Origin: Streptomyces chrestomyceticus JCM 4735
Lineage (GTDB): Bacteria; Actinomycetota; Actinomycetes; Streptomycetales; Streptomycetaceae
Assembly (NCBI RefSeq): GCF_003865135.1
Contig: NZ_BHZC01000001.1
Location: forward strand, 7,688,001-7,752,000
DNA length: 64,000 bases
Direction of reading: 5' to 3'
The translations under genes were made by a program, and so were the position numbers. The notes beneath the pieces were generated by a model. That model made no database searches. It was given only the letters and a program-made list of their open reading frames with translations, and was not told the origin of the DNA. Positions 11,421-22,222 of the stretch are shown here, in pieces. The stretch's first letter is position 1. Every line of letters starts with the position of its first letter.

Positions 11421-11950
11421 ACTTCACTCCGGAACTCCGCCACTTCTCCCACGACGACCTGCCCGATATCCGTCAGACCCTGATCGACGTACATGCCGAT
11501 GTGCACGCAGCCCGGATGGCGGACGACGAGTTCCGGCGGCGGTTTCCGTGGTTCGTGGATCACTGGGGCGGCAACCCCGGATTCTCCTGCGTGATCGCGT
11601 ACGACGGAGGCGAGGCCGTGGGCTTCGCGTACGGTGCTCCCGGCGCATCGGGACGTGAGTGGTGGCGTGGCCACCAGGAGCCCGGACCCAGGGAAGGACG
11701 CACATTCCACTTCTCCGAGCTGATGGTGCGGGAGCGCTGGCGGAAGACGGGCGCGGCCGAGCGGCTGCACCGGGCGCTGATGGGTGCCAGGCGCGAAGAC
11801 CTCTCCGCTCTCCTGGTGGACATCACCCACCCGAGGGTCCAGGCCCTGTACGAGACCTGGGGCTATCGGAAGGTCGGTGAGGACCAGCCGTTCCCGGATT
11901 CCCCGGTGTACGCGGTCATGGTCGCGGACCTGCCGCTGCCGCCGCCCTGA
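11417..11950 (+). CDS. GNAT-family N-acetyltransferase
   Basis: 177 aa, start ATG 11417 overlapping the stop of the preceding regulator (ATGA), which itself supports the repaired frame of that gene. The GNAT core is visible in HFSELMVRERWRKTGAAERLHRALM (acetyl-CoA-binding segment, here with RKTG in place of the usual Q/RxxGxG/A) and in ALYETWGYRKVGE, the late strand-helix of the fold. Substrate unknown. It is the last gene of the cassette before tRNA-Pro. Confidence 0.85.
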   Translation: MNFTPELRHFSHDDLPDIRQTLIDVHADVHAARMADDEFRRRFPWFVDHWGGNPGFSCVIAYDGGEAVGFAYGAPGASGREWWRGHQEPGPREGRTFHFSELMVRERWRKTGAAERLHRALMGARREDLSALLVDITHPRVQALYETWGYRKVGEDQPFPDSPVYAVMVADLPLPPP

Positions 11951-12011
11951 AAATGATCAAGAGGCCGCCCGGATTTCTCCGATACGGCCTCTGACCTGCG
12001 ACTCTCACGAG

Positions 12012-12085
<74 letters not shown>

Positions 12086-12235
12086 GTGCTCGCTTCGGCC
12101 GGGTTTCCCCGGTCGCGGCGTGCACAAGAAAAATACCCTGTCCGGGCCCCTGATTCCAAAGCGGGGTCCTCGTGGGGGTGCATAGCGGTCGAAAAGGGGC
12201 GGGCGGGGGGCTTCGGTGAGTGGTTGCATGGCGGT

Positions 12236-12600
12236 ATGGGTGGTCGTCGTGGAGAGATCCGGCAGCGGCGGGTGTACGAGGCGCCGGAGGCTGCGGACGG
12301 GGTGCGGGTGCTCGTGGACCGGTTGTGGCCGCGGGGGTGGCCAAGGATGCCGCGCGGCTGGACGAGTGGTGCAAGGACGTGGCGCCGTCGAAGGAGCTGC
12401 GTACCTGGTACGGGCACCGGGCGGAGCGGTACGAGGAATTTGCGGAGCGGTATCGGGAAGAGCTGGCCGTTTCGCCGGCTGCCGAGGCGCTGGGGCGGCT
12501 GCGGGGCTATGCGGCGGCCGGGCCGCTGACGCTGCTGACCGCCACCAAGGATGTCGGGTTGAGTCACGTGGGGGTGTTGGCGGAGGTGCTGGGGGAGTAG
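12236..12600 (+). pseudogene. DUF488 family protein (one-base frameshift)
   Basis: From ATG 12236: MGGRRGEIRQRRVYEAPEAA and DGVRVLVDRLWPRG, the usual DUF488 N-terminus. Within CGGGGGTGG (12332-12340) the frame shifts and VAKDAARLDEWCKDVAPSKELRTWYGH... LTLLTATKDVGLSHVGVLAEVLGE continues at -1 to TAG 12598-12600. One more G gives WPRGVAKDAA and 121 codons. DUF488 proteins are small cytosolic proteins of unknown role. Probably intact in the organism. It lies upstream of argG but has its own spacing and no coupling. Confidence 0.8.
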
Positions 12601-12670
12601 GGGCGGAGCCCTCTGAGCTGCGGGGATGGGGGTTGGGGGTGGTGTGGTTGAGCCATTCGGGTGGAGTGCG

Positions 12671-12720
12671 TTGACGAATCATGCGGTGGAGTGCATAGTT
12701 ATACCCATCAGCGTATGCAC
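12671..12720 (+). promoter_or_regulatory. argG promoter and ArgR-type inverted repeat
   Basis: TTGACG (12671-12676), 17 nt, CATAGT (12694-12699). A perfect inverted repeat GTGCATA (12691-12697) / TATGCAC (12714-12720), 16 nt apart, overlaps the -10 and start site. The half-site GCATA recurs at the argC promoter (TTGCATA, 3474-3480). Two promoters of the same pathway sharing it supports an ArgR operator. Confidence 0.6.
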
Positions 12721-12735
12721 CGTAAGGAGAAACCC

Positions 12736-15469
<2,734 letters not shown>

Positions 15470-15500
15470 GCGACCGTGCGCCCGTACGGAGACGGCGGGT

Positions 15501-15570
15501 GCGAGCACCGGACGGCGGTGCTCGCAGCCGGGCCGCGGCCCCTTCGGAGATGTCCGGAGGGGCCGCGGCC
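15501..15570 (+). terminator. Tandem hairpins after argH
   Basis: First hairpin GCGAGCACC (15501-15509) / GGTGCTCGC (15517-15525). Second, much stronger: 15531-15548 pairs with 15553-15570 (18 pairs, one G-T) around the loop GATG. Good intrinsic terminator despite no U-tract. Confidence 0.75.
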
Positions 15571-15587
15571 GTTCTGCGGTAAAGGCG

Positions 15588-15605
15588 TGAGACGTTTGTG
15601 TCTCA
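15588..15605 (+). promoter_or_regulatory. Palindromic operator of the TetR/MFS operon
   Basis: TGAGAC (15588-15593) N6 GTCTCA (15600-15605) is a perfect inverted repeat just upstream of TAGCCT (15612-15617, -10-like). A further half-site GTCTCA (15620-15625) ends on the A of the start codon. The position suits autorepression by the TetR protein encoded immediately after. Confidence 0.6.
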
Positions 15606-15624
15606 TTCGGGTAGCCTGTGTCTC

Positions 15625-16176
15625 ATGGCCGTTGACCGAGAACATGTACTGAAAGAAGCCGCCGGCCTGCTCACCCGTAAGGCGACCGCCGGCATGGACG
15701 AGATCGCCAAGGCCGCCGGCATCAGCCGGGCCACCCTCCACCGGCACTTCGCGGGCCGTGACGCCCTGATCAAGGCGCTGGAGGAGCTGGGCATCCGGCA
15801 GTTCACCGAGGCGCTGGACGCCGCCCGGCTGGACGAGGACGACGCCGTCTCGGCGCTGCGCCGGCTGATCACCGCATCCGAGCCGGTCGCCGGCTTCCTG
15901 GCCTTCCTCTACACCGAGAACCAGCTCTTCGAGGGCGAGGAGGTCAACGACGGCTGGGCGCGGCTGGACGCCCGGATCCACGCCCTCTTCCGGCGCGGCC
16001 AGGAGGAAGGCGACCTCCGGATCGACCTGACGCCCGTCTGGCTCACCGAGGCGCTGTACGGACTGATCGGCGCCGGCGCGTGGGCCGTGCACGAAGGGCG
16101 CGTCGCCCGCAGGGACCTCGACCACTCGATCGCCGAGCTGCTGCTCGGCGGCATCCGACGGAGCATGGAGAAATGA
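15625..16176 (+). CDS. TetR-family repressor of the adjacent MFS transporter
   Basis: 183 aa. Residues ~5-50 are a TetR HTH: VLKEAAGLLTRKATAGMDEI AKAAGIS RATLHRHFAGRDALIKA. The C-terminal half is helical and hydrophobic-rich (FLAFLYTENQLFEG, LTEALYGLIGAGAWAVHEG), suited to drug binding. ATG 15625 has a -10-like TAGCCT 7 nt upstream and no Shine-Dalgarno, so translation is probably leaderless. It overlaps the transporter gene by ATGA (16173-16176), so the two form one operon likely controlled through the palindrome at 15588-15605. Confidence 0.92.
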   Translation: MAVDREHVLKEAAGLLTRKATAGMDEIAKAAGISRATLHRHFAGRDALIKALEELGIRQFTEALDAARLDEDDAVSALRRLITASEPVAGFLAFLYTENQLFEGEEVNDGWARLDARIHALFRRGQEEGDLRIDLTPVWLTEALYGLIGAGAWAVHEGRVARRDLDHSIAELLLGGIRRSMEK

Positions 16177-17765
16177 GCAAGCCCGCCAAGGAGACCGCGG
16201 AGCGCACCGGCGCCACCGCCGAGGACCAGCCCCGCCCCGGACGCTGGCTCGCGCTCGCCGTCCTGGTCCTCGCCGTCCTGCTGGTCGGCGTGGACGCCAC
16301 CGTCCTGGGACTGGCCACCCCGTTCCTCAGTGAGGACCTGCGCCCGTCCGGCACCCAGTTGCTGTGGATCGGCGACGTCTACTCGTTCGTCATCGCCGGT
16401 CTGCTGGTCTCCATGGGCAGCCTCGGCGACCGCGTCGGACGCAAGAAGCTGCTGCTGACCGGATCGGTCGTGTTCGGCGCCATGTCGGTGCTCGCCGCGT
16501 ACGCGGGCAGCCCGGCCATGATGATCGTGGCGCGGGCGCTGCTGGGCGTGGCGGGCGCGACGCTGATGCCGTCCACCCTCGCGCTGATCCGCAACCTCTT
16601 CCACGACCCCAAGGAACGCAGCCTGGCCATCGGCATCTGGGGCGCCATGGCCTCGGCGGGCGCGGCCGTCGGCCCGGTGCTCGGCGGTTTCCTGCTGGGC
16701 CACTTCTGGTGGGGCTCGGTCTTCCTGATCAACCTGCCGGTGATGGCACTGCTGGTGATCATCGGTGCCAAGGTGCTGCCGGAGTCCCGCAACCCGAATC
16801 CGGGGCCGTGGGACCTGCCCAGCGTGGGCCTGTCCCTGGTGGGCATGGTCGGCGTCGTCTACGCGGTCAAGGAAGCGTCGGTGCACGGCTTCCGCTGGGA
16901 CATCGCGGCGGCCGCCGTCCTCGGACTGCTCGCGCTGGTCACCTTCGTCCGCCGGCAGCAGTCCCTGGCCTCGCCGCTGCTGGACATGAAGCTCTTCCAG
17001 CACCGCGGCTTCTCCGGCGCCGTACTGGCCGACCTGCTGACCATCCTGGGCCTGTCCGGCCTGGTCTTCTTCCTCTCGCAGTTCCTCCAGATGGTGCAAC
17101 TGCGCTCGCCGCTCAACGCGGGCCTGGTCGAGCTGCCCGCCGCGATCGGCGCGGTGGGCGCGGGACTGGCGGCCGGATACGTCGCCCGGCGGCTGTCCGT
17201 ACGGCTCGTCGTCGCCGGCGGTCTGGGCGTGGTCGGCCTGGCCCTGGCCGGCTGCATCGGCCTGGGCCAGGACACCAGCACCTTCACCCTCGGCGCGATC
17301 CTGTTCGCCGTCGGCATCGGGGCGGGCTTCGCCTTCACCGTCACCGCGGACGTGATCCTCTCCAGCGTGCCCAAGGAGCAGGCGGGCGCCGCCTCCGCGG
17401 TCTCGGAGACGGCGTACGAGCTGGGCGCGGCCCTCGGCATCGCGCTGCTCGGCTCGATCGTCACCAGCATCTACCGGGACTTCGCGACCCCGCAGGGGGT
17501 GCCGGAGGCGACCGCGGACGCCGCCAGGGAGTCGCTCGGCGGTGCCGTCGAGGCGTCCGGGAGCCTGCCGTCCGACGCCGGGGACGGCCTGCTGAAGGCC
17601 GCTCAGCACGCGTTCGTCGACGGCCTGGACACCGCGGCCGGGGTCGGCGCGGCCGTCCTGATCGCCGCCGCCTGCGCCGCGTGGTTCCTGCTGCGCGGGC
17701 AGCGGCTGGAGGACGGCACCGCCGCGGTGGAGCCCGAACCCGAGCCCGAGGTCGCGCGTCACTGA
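16173..17765 (+). CDS. MFS drug:H+ antiporter, DHA2 (14-TMS) family
   Basis: 530 aa membrane protein. Around 14 hydrophobic segments; loop 2-3 motif GSLGDRVGRKKLL (motif A), TM5 motif C region WGAMASAGAAVGPVLGGFLL, and the TM1 motif LVGVDATVLGLATPFL, all typical of QacA/LfrA/EmrB-type exporters. The N-terminus (~30 residues) and the acidic Glu-Pro C-tail are cytosolic. Translationally coupled to the upstream TetR gene, hence an inducible efflux pump for an unknown, probably hydrophobic cationic or antibiotic compound. Confidence 0.93.
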   Translation: MSKPAKETAERTGATAEDQPRPGRWLALAVLVLAVLLVGVDATVLGLATPFLSEDLRPSGTQLLWIGDVYSFVIAGLLVSMGSLGDRVGRKKLLLTGSVVFGAMSVLAAYAGSPAMMIVARALLGVAGATLMPSTLALIRNLFHDPKERSLAIGIWGAMASAGAAVGPVLGGFLLGHFWWGSVFLINLPVMALLVIIGAKVLPESRNPNPGPWDLPSVGLSLVGMVGVVYAVKEASVHGFRWDIAAAAVLGLLALVTFVRRQQSLASPLLDMKLFQHRGFSGAVLADLLTILGLSGLVFFLSQFLQMVQLRSPLNAGLVELPAAIGAVGAGLAAGYVARRLSVRLVVAGGLGVVGLALAGCIGLGQDTSTFTLGAILFAVGIGAGFAFTVTADVILSSVPKEQAGAASAVSETAYELGAALGIALLGSIVTSIYRDFATPQGVPEATADAARESLGGAVEASGSLPSDAGDGLLKAAQHAFVDGLDTAAGVGAAVLIAAACAAWFLLRGQRLEDGTAAVEPEPEPEVARH

Positions 17766-17789
17766 TCCGGGTGGTCCGGGCGGCCGGTT

Positions 17790-17838
17790 ATCACCGGTCC
17801 GGGTGAACCGTGAAAACGTGCATCACCGGTACGGGTGA
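17790..17838. repeat. Two copies of a 17-bp imperfect palindromic repeat
   Basis: ATCACCGGTCCGGGTGA (17790-17806) and ATCACCGGTACGGGTGA (17822-17838), one mismatch, spaced 32 bp (about three helical turns). Each contains TCACC-N6-GGTGA. They lie 25 nt after the MFS stop and before its terminator hairpin. Confidence 0.6.
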
Positions 17839-17880
17839 TTCCTGAGAAGGTGCCGCAGTGACCCCTGTGGTCCGTGGTAC

Positions 17881-17911
17881 CGGGCGGGGGACGGCAGTTG
17901 TCCCCCGCCCG
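17881..17911 (+). terminator. Terminator after the MFS gene
   Basis: CGGGCGGGGGAC (17881-17892) pairs perfectly with GTCCCCCGCCCG (17900-17911) around a 7-nt loop. Confidence 0.7.
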
Positions 17912-18012
17912 TTCACGTTCCGGCCGCCTCGTGTGGGCCGGGAGGCTCCCATGGCTCGTTTGACTCTCCAGTCGTTCCCCCGCACTCGGGCACTCTCTGG
18001 AGGGTGACGACC

Positions 18013-19965
18013 TTGGCAGAGCTCGGCAGACGCATGTTCCTCACCGCGGCGGGGGCTCTGGCCACCGCCAGCGCGGTCGGCACCCACGCCTTCGCCTCCG
18101 GCCACGCGCGCGACGCGCGGTCCGCGGACGAGTACGTGGACGTGCAACTGCTCAACATCACCGATCTCCACGGATACCTCCAGGCGGCGCCGGGCAGCAG
18201 CTCGGTCATCACCGGCGCCGGTGGCAGGAAGTACACCGTGGGCGGCGTGGCCTACATGGCCGCGCACCTCGAACGGCTGCGGGCGGACCGCGCCAACTCC
18301 CTCTTCTTCGCGCCCGGCGACCTCTTCTCCGGCTGGGAGTTCCCCGCCGAGTCGCTCGCCGACGAGCCGACCATCGAAGCCCTCAACCGGATGGGCATGG
18401 ACTTCGCCTCGGCCGGCAACCACGAGTTCGACAAGTCCCCCGCCTTCCTCTCCCAGCACATGGTGGACGGCATCTCCTACCCGACGGTCGACTGGGACAA
18501 CTCCTTCGTCGACTCCTCCGGACAGCGGTTCCACGGCGCCGACTTCGCGTACTACAGCGCCAACACGGTGTGGGCCCGCAACGGGGAACCGGTCCTGCCG
18601 CCGTACAACATCGAGTGGGTGGACGCCGGACAGGGACGACGGCTGCCGATCGGCTTCATCCACCTGACCGCCATCGGCACCGAGACCATGCCGGCCTCCT
18701 ACCAGCCCGGACTGCGCACCCTCGACCAACTGGCCACCGCAAACCGCTGCGCCGCCGAACTGAAGTCCCGCGGCGTCAACGCGATCGTGCTCAGCATGCA
18801 CGACGGCGCGGTGGCCGGCGGCGACTTCAACAGCGGCACCAACCCCTCGGGCCCCGCCTACGAACTGGCGCTGCGCTGCTCGCCCGACATCGACGCCATC
18901 GTCTGCGGCCACTGGCACACCGCCTTCAACATGATGGTCCCCGACCCCGACGGCGTGCCCCGCCCGTTCGTCGAGGCCGGCTGCCACGGCCAGATCATCA
19001 ACGAGATCAGCCTCCGCCTGGACCCCAGCACCGGCAAGGTCGTCCGCGAGCTGACCACCTCCACCAACCACCCCAACACCCGCGACGTGGCGCCCCATCC
19101 GGAGCTGTCGGACGTCGTCAAGTACTGGGCGGGGTACGGGACCCGGCGCGCCGCGGTGCCCCTCGGCAAGCAGTCCGCCTCCTTCACCCGCACCCGTAAC
19201 GCGGCGGGCGAGAGCACCATGGGCGACCTGGTGGCCGACTGGGCGCTGTGGGCCGGGCGGCAGCCGCAGGGCCCGATGAACGACGCCAACCTCGACCCCG
19301 CCGTCCCCGCCGACCTGGCCCTCATCGCCATCGCGCCGCGCATCGGGCAGGCCATCATCGCCGGGGACCTGCCGTACGACGCCGCGACGAACGGCACGGT
19401 GGCCTTCGGCAAGGCGTGGAACGCGGTCGGCTTCGGCGACCCGATCGTCACGGCCACCGTCACCGGGCAGCAGATCCACGACGCGCTGGAGCAGCAGTGG
19501 ACCGTGCCCGTCGGCGGCGGTCTGAAGTACGCGCCGCTGGCCGTCTCCGGCAACGTCCGCTACAGCTTCGACGCGACAGGCCCGGCGGGGGACCGGGTCG
19601 ACCCGGCCGACGTGTTCATCGACGGCACCGCGCTGGACGTGACCCGTTCGTACCGCGTCGCGGCGCCGTCGTACACGCTGCTGAACCAGGACGGCTATCC
19701 GGCGTTCACCGGCTTCACCCACCCCTTCCGGCACAACCGCGACTTCGAGAGCTTCGTGGCGTACGTCAAGGAGAAGGGACGTATCGAGCCCGCGCCGCTG
19801 GACCGGGTGACGGTGAAGAACGGCAGCGCGCCGGGCGCACGGATCGGCGCGACCACGGTCCCGCCGCGGCTGCGCAGCGCGGAGGGCAAGGTGCTGCCCC
19901 GGGCCGAGGCCGCGATGCTCGCCGCCGGACGGCCGTCGGCGGAAGGGTTCCGCGTGCCCTGCTAG
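18013..19965 (+). CDS. Tat-exported 5'-nucleotidase / metallophosphoesterase
   Basis: About 650 aa. The frame is open from GTG 18004, but GGAGG (17999-18003) touches that codon; TTG 18013 is 9 nt away and in frame, so I prefer it. N-terminus MAELGRRMFLTAAGALATAS is a Tat signal (RRMFL). Metallophosphoesterase motifs: NITDLHG, FAPGDLFSG, SAGNHEFD, SMHDG, CGHWHT. Then a 5'-nucleotidase C-terminal domain (NAAGESTMGDLVADWALW, FGDPIVTATVTGQQI, SYTLLNQDGYPAF). It probably dephosphorylates nucleotides or other phosphoesters outside the membrane for phosphate/nucleoside scavenging. Confidence 0.9.
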   Translation: MAELGRRMFLTAAGALATASAVGTHAFASGHARDARSADEYVDVQLLNITDLHGYLQAAPGSSSVITGAGGRKYTVGGVAYMAAHLERLRADRANSLFFAPGDLFSGWEFPAESLADEPTIEALNRMGMDFASAGNHEFDKSPAFLSQHMVDGISYPTVDWDNSFVDSSGQRFHGADFAYYSANTVWARNGEPVLPPYNIEWVDAGQGRRLPIGFIHLTAIGTETMPASYQPGLRTLDQLATANRCAAELKSRGVNAIVLSMHDGAVAGGDFNSGTNPSGPAYELALRCSPDIDAIVCGHWHTAFNMMVPDPDGVPRPFVEAGCHGQIINEISLRLDPSTGKVVRELTTSTNHPNTRDVAPHPELSDVVKYWAGYGTRRAAVPLGKQSASFTRTRNAAGESTMGDLVADWALWAGRQPQGPMNDANLDPAVPADLALIAIAPRIGQAIIAGDLPYDAATNGTVAFGKAWNAVGFGDPIVTATVTGQQIHDALEQQWTVPVGGGLKYAPLAVSGNVRYSFDATGPAGDRVDPADVFIDGTALDVTRSYRVAAPSYTLLNQDGYPAFTGFTHPFRHNRDFESFVAYVKEKGRIEPAPLDRVTVKNGSAPGARIGATTVPPRLRSAEGKVLPRAEAAMLAAGRPSAEGFRVPC

Positions 19966-19988
19966 CCCGTACGGAAGTGGCCGCACCA

Positions 19989-20028
19989 CGCGCAGGGCCC
20001 CGTCCGGGATCGGACGGGGCCCTGCGCG
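19989..20028. terminator. Bidirectional terminator between convergent genes
   Basis: 18-pair stem: 19989-20006 with 20011-20028, loop GGAT. It serves the nucleotidase (+) and the acyltransferase (-), whose ends are 82 nt apart. Confidence 0.8.
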
Positions 20029-20047
20029 CGGTGTGCCGGGGCGGCGG

Positions 20048-20716
20048 TCAGGCCGCGCGTGCCTTGGTGGCGTACATGTCCACGTACTCCTGGCCGGACA
20101 GCTCCATGACGTCGCTCATCACCTCGTCGGTGACGGCGCGCAGCACGTAGCGGTCCCGGTCCATGCCCTCGTAGCGGGAGAAGTCCAGCGGCTCACCGAA
20201 GCGGCAGGTCACCGGCGCCAGGTGCGGACGGCCCTTGCCGCCGGGCTGCACCTTGTCGGTGCCGATCATCGCGAACGGCACGACCGGCGCGCCGGTCATC
20301 AGGGCGAGCCGGGCGATGCCGGTACGGCCGCGGTACAGCCGGCCGTCGGGGGAGCGGGTGCCCTCGGGGTAGATGCCGAAGATCTTCCCCTCCTCCAAAA
20401 TGCGACGGCCGGTCATCAGCGCGGCCACGCCGCCGTGCCCGCCGTCCCGGTCCACCGGGATCATGCCGGCGGTGGTGAAGAACCAGGCCATCAGGCGGCC
20501 CTTGAAACCCTTGCCGTTCACGTACTCGTCCTTGCCGATGAAGAACACCTGGCGCTTGACGATGAGGGAGAGGAAGAGCGAGTCGATGAAGGTGACGTGG
20601 TTGCCGGCCAGGATCACCGGCCCACTGCCCGGGATGCGCTCCACGCCCTCGACCTTCGGGCGGAACAGGACACGCATGACGAATCCGAGAAACGCCTTCA
20701 GCAGAATGCGGGACAA
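20048..20716 (-). CDS. 1-acyl-glycerol-3-phosphate acyltransferase (PlsC-like)
   Basis: 222 aa, TTG start 20716 behind GGAGGG. Membrane-associated acyltransferase fold: block I NHVTFIDSLFLSL (H-x4-D catalytic pair), block III IFGIYPEGTRSPDGRLYRGR with glycerophosphate-binding EGTR, block IV VVPFAMIGTDK. A short hydrophobic N-terminus (LLKAFLGFVMRVLF) anchors it at the membrane. It probably acylates lysophosphatidic acid in phospholipid synthesis; other acyl acceptors are possible. Head-to-head with the glycerophosphodiesterase, another glycerophospholipid enzyme. Confidence 0.92.
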   Translation of the reverse strand: MSRILLKAFLGFVMRVLFRPKVEGVERIPGSGPVILAGNHVTFIDSLFLSLIVKRQVFFIGKDEYVNGKGFKGRLMAWFFTTAGMIPVDRDGGHGGVAALMTGRRILEEGKIFGIYPEGTRSPDGRLYRGRTGIARLALMTGAPVVPFAMIGTDKVQPGGKGRPHLAPVTCRFGEPLDFSRYEGMDRDRYVLRAVTDEVMSDVMELSGQEYVDMYATKARAA

Positions 20717-20967
20717 CGGGCCCTCCGGTCGTGGGTGGTCTGCGGCGGCCGCCGCGAGCGTGCACGAGTATGCAGCCCAGGACGATACTCGTCGGCCCGC
20801 CTCGATCGCACATCGGGTTCACGGGACCGATACGCAGAGTTGACAGGTGTTTCCCACGCGTTGGGGGCCGGGTCTCCCCTCCGAAAGGTGTACGTGCCTA
20901 GGATCGCCCCGACCCATTGACAGGTGCCGGACACCCTCACCGGCGCCGTGGAGCGAGGAGCGCGATC

Positions 20968-22116
20968 ATGCAGGAACGGCAGCAGCCGGGACGCCGGACG
21001 GTACTGGGCGCGGCGGCCCTCGGCGCGGGTGCGGCGGTCTGGGGCGGCACCGGCACGGCGAGCGCCGCGAGTTCCCGCGGGCGCGGCCACGGCGCGCACG
21101 ACGAGCTGCCCGTACCGCTGATCGTCGGCCACCGCGGCGCCAGCGGCTACCGCCCCGAGCACACCCTCGGCTCCTACCAGCTCGCCCTGGACATGGGCGC
21201 GGACGTCATCGAGCAGGACGTCGTGCCGACCAAGGACGGCCACCTCGTCTGCCGACACGAGAACGACATCACGGCCACCACGGACGTCTCCGCGCACCCG
21301 GAGTTCGCGGACCGCAAGACCACCAAGACGGTGGACGGGGCCAAGCTCACCGGCTGGTTCACCGAGGACTTCACGCTCGCCGAGCTGAAGACGCTCCGGG
21401 CCAAGGAGCGCATTCCGGGCACCCGGCAGCACAACACCCTTTATGACGGCGTGTGGGACGTACCCACCTTCGAAGAGGTGCTGAAGTGGGCCGACCGCGA
21501 GGGCCGCAAGCGCGGCCGCCGCGTCTGGCTGCACATCGAGACCAAGCACCCCACCTACTTCCGCAAGCTGGGCCTGGGCCTGGAGGAACGTCTCACCCGG
21601 CTGCTGCGCAAGTACGGCCGCCACAAGAAGCACTCGCCCAACTTCCTGCAGTCCTTCGAGCCCAGCAGCATCCAGCGGCTCGGCAAGCTCGTCGACTGCC
21701 CCAAGGTCGTCCTGCTGGGCACCCTCAAGGACCGCCCCTGGGACTTCGAGGTGGCGGGCGACCCGCGCACCACCGCCGACCTGGTCAAGCCCGCCGGCCT
21801 GAAGTGGATCTCCGGCTTCGCGGAGGGCATCGGCCCGGACCTGACCGTCATCCTCCCGCGCACCAAGGACGACAAGCTGGGCGCGCCCTCCTCCGTCGTC
21901 AAGGACGCGCACGCCGCCGGACTGGTCCTGCACCCCTACACCGGCCGTAACGAGAACACCTTCCTGCCCGCCGACTTCCGCCGCGGCACCGACCCGAACG
22001 CGTACGGCGACGCGCTGGGCTACTTCAAGAAGTGCCTGGCCACCGGCATCGACGGCCTCTTCTCCGACAACTGCGACACGGCGCTGCTGGCCGCCGCGGA
22101 GTTCCGCAAGCGCTGA
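20968..22116 (+). CDS. Tat-exported glycerophosphodiester phosphodiesterase
   Basis: 382 aa, ATG after GAGGAG. Tat signal PGRRTVLGAAALGAGAAVWG with cleavage near TASAAS. GDPD TIM-barrel: VGHRGASGYRPEHTLGSYQL (catalytic HRG and PEHT), ADVIEQDVVPTKDGHLVCRH (metal-binding E-x-D and H), IETKHPTYF (late metal Glu), and the final GLFSDNCDTALLA. It hydrolyses glycerophosphodiesters or wall teichoic-acid polymer outside the cell to sn-glycerol-3-phosphate, a phosphate/carbon scavenging role, consistent with the neighbouring secreted 5'-nucleotidase. Confidence 0.95.
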   Translation: MQERQQPGRRTVLGAAALGAGAAVWGGTGTASAASSRGRGHGAHDELPVPLIVGHRGASGYRPEHTLGSYQLALDMGADVIEQDVVPTKDGHLVCRHENDITATTDVSAHPEFADRKTTKTVDGAKLTGWFTEDFTLAELKTLRAKERIPGTRQHNTLYDGVWDVPTFEEVLKWADREGRKRGRRVWLHIETKHPTYFRKLGLGLEERLTRLLRKYGRHKKHSPNFLQSFEPSSIQRLGKLVDCPKVVLLGTLKDRPWDFEVAGDPRTTADLVKPAGLKWISGFAEGIGPDLTVILPRTKDDKLGAPSSVVKDAHAAGLVLHPYTGRNENTFLPADFRRGTDPNAYGDALGYFKKCLATGIDGLFSDNCDTALLAAAEFRKR

Positions 22117-22149
22117 CCGGCGGGGCGCCGCACGGCGTCAGCCCGCGAT

Positions 22150-22187
22150 CGCCGGTGCCACGGACGAGTGAGGCCGTGGCACCGGCG
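22150..22187 (+). terminator. Terminator after the glycerophosphodiesterase gene
   Basis: Perfect 14-pair stem, CGCCGGTGCCACGG (22150-22163) with CCGTGGCACCGGCG (22174-22187), 10-nt loop. Confidence 0.75.
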
Positions 22188-22222
22188 AAACCACCCGGCC
22201 GCGCCGCCGCGTCTCGTACGCC

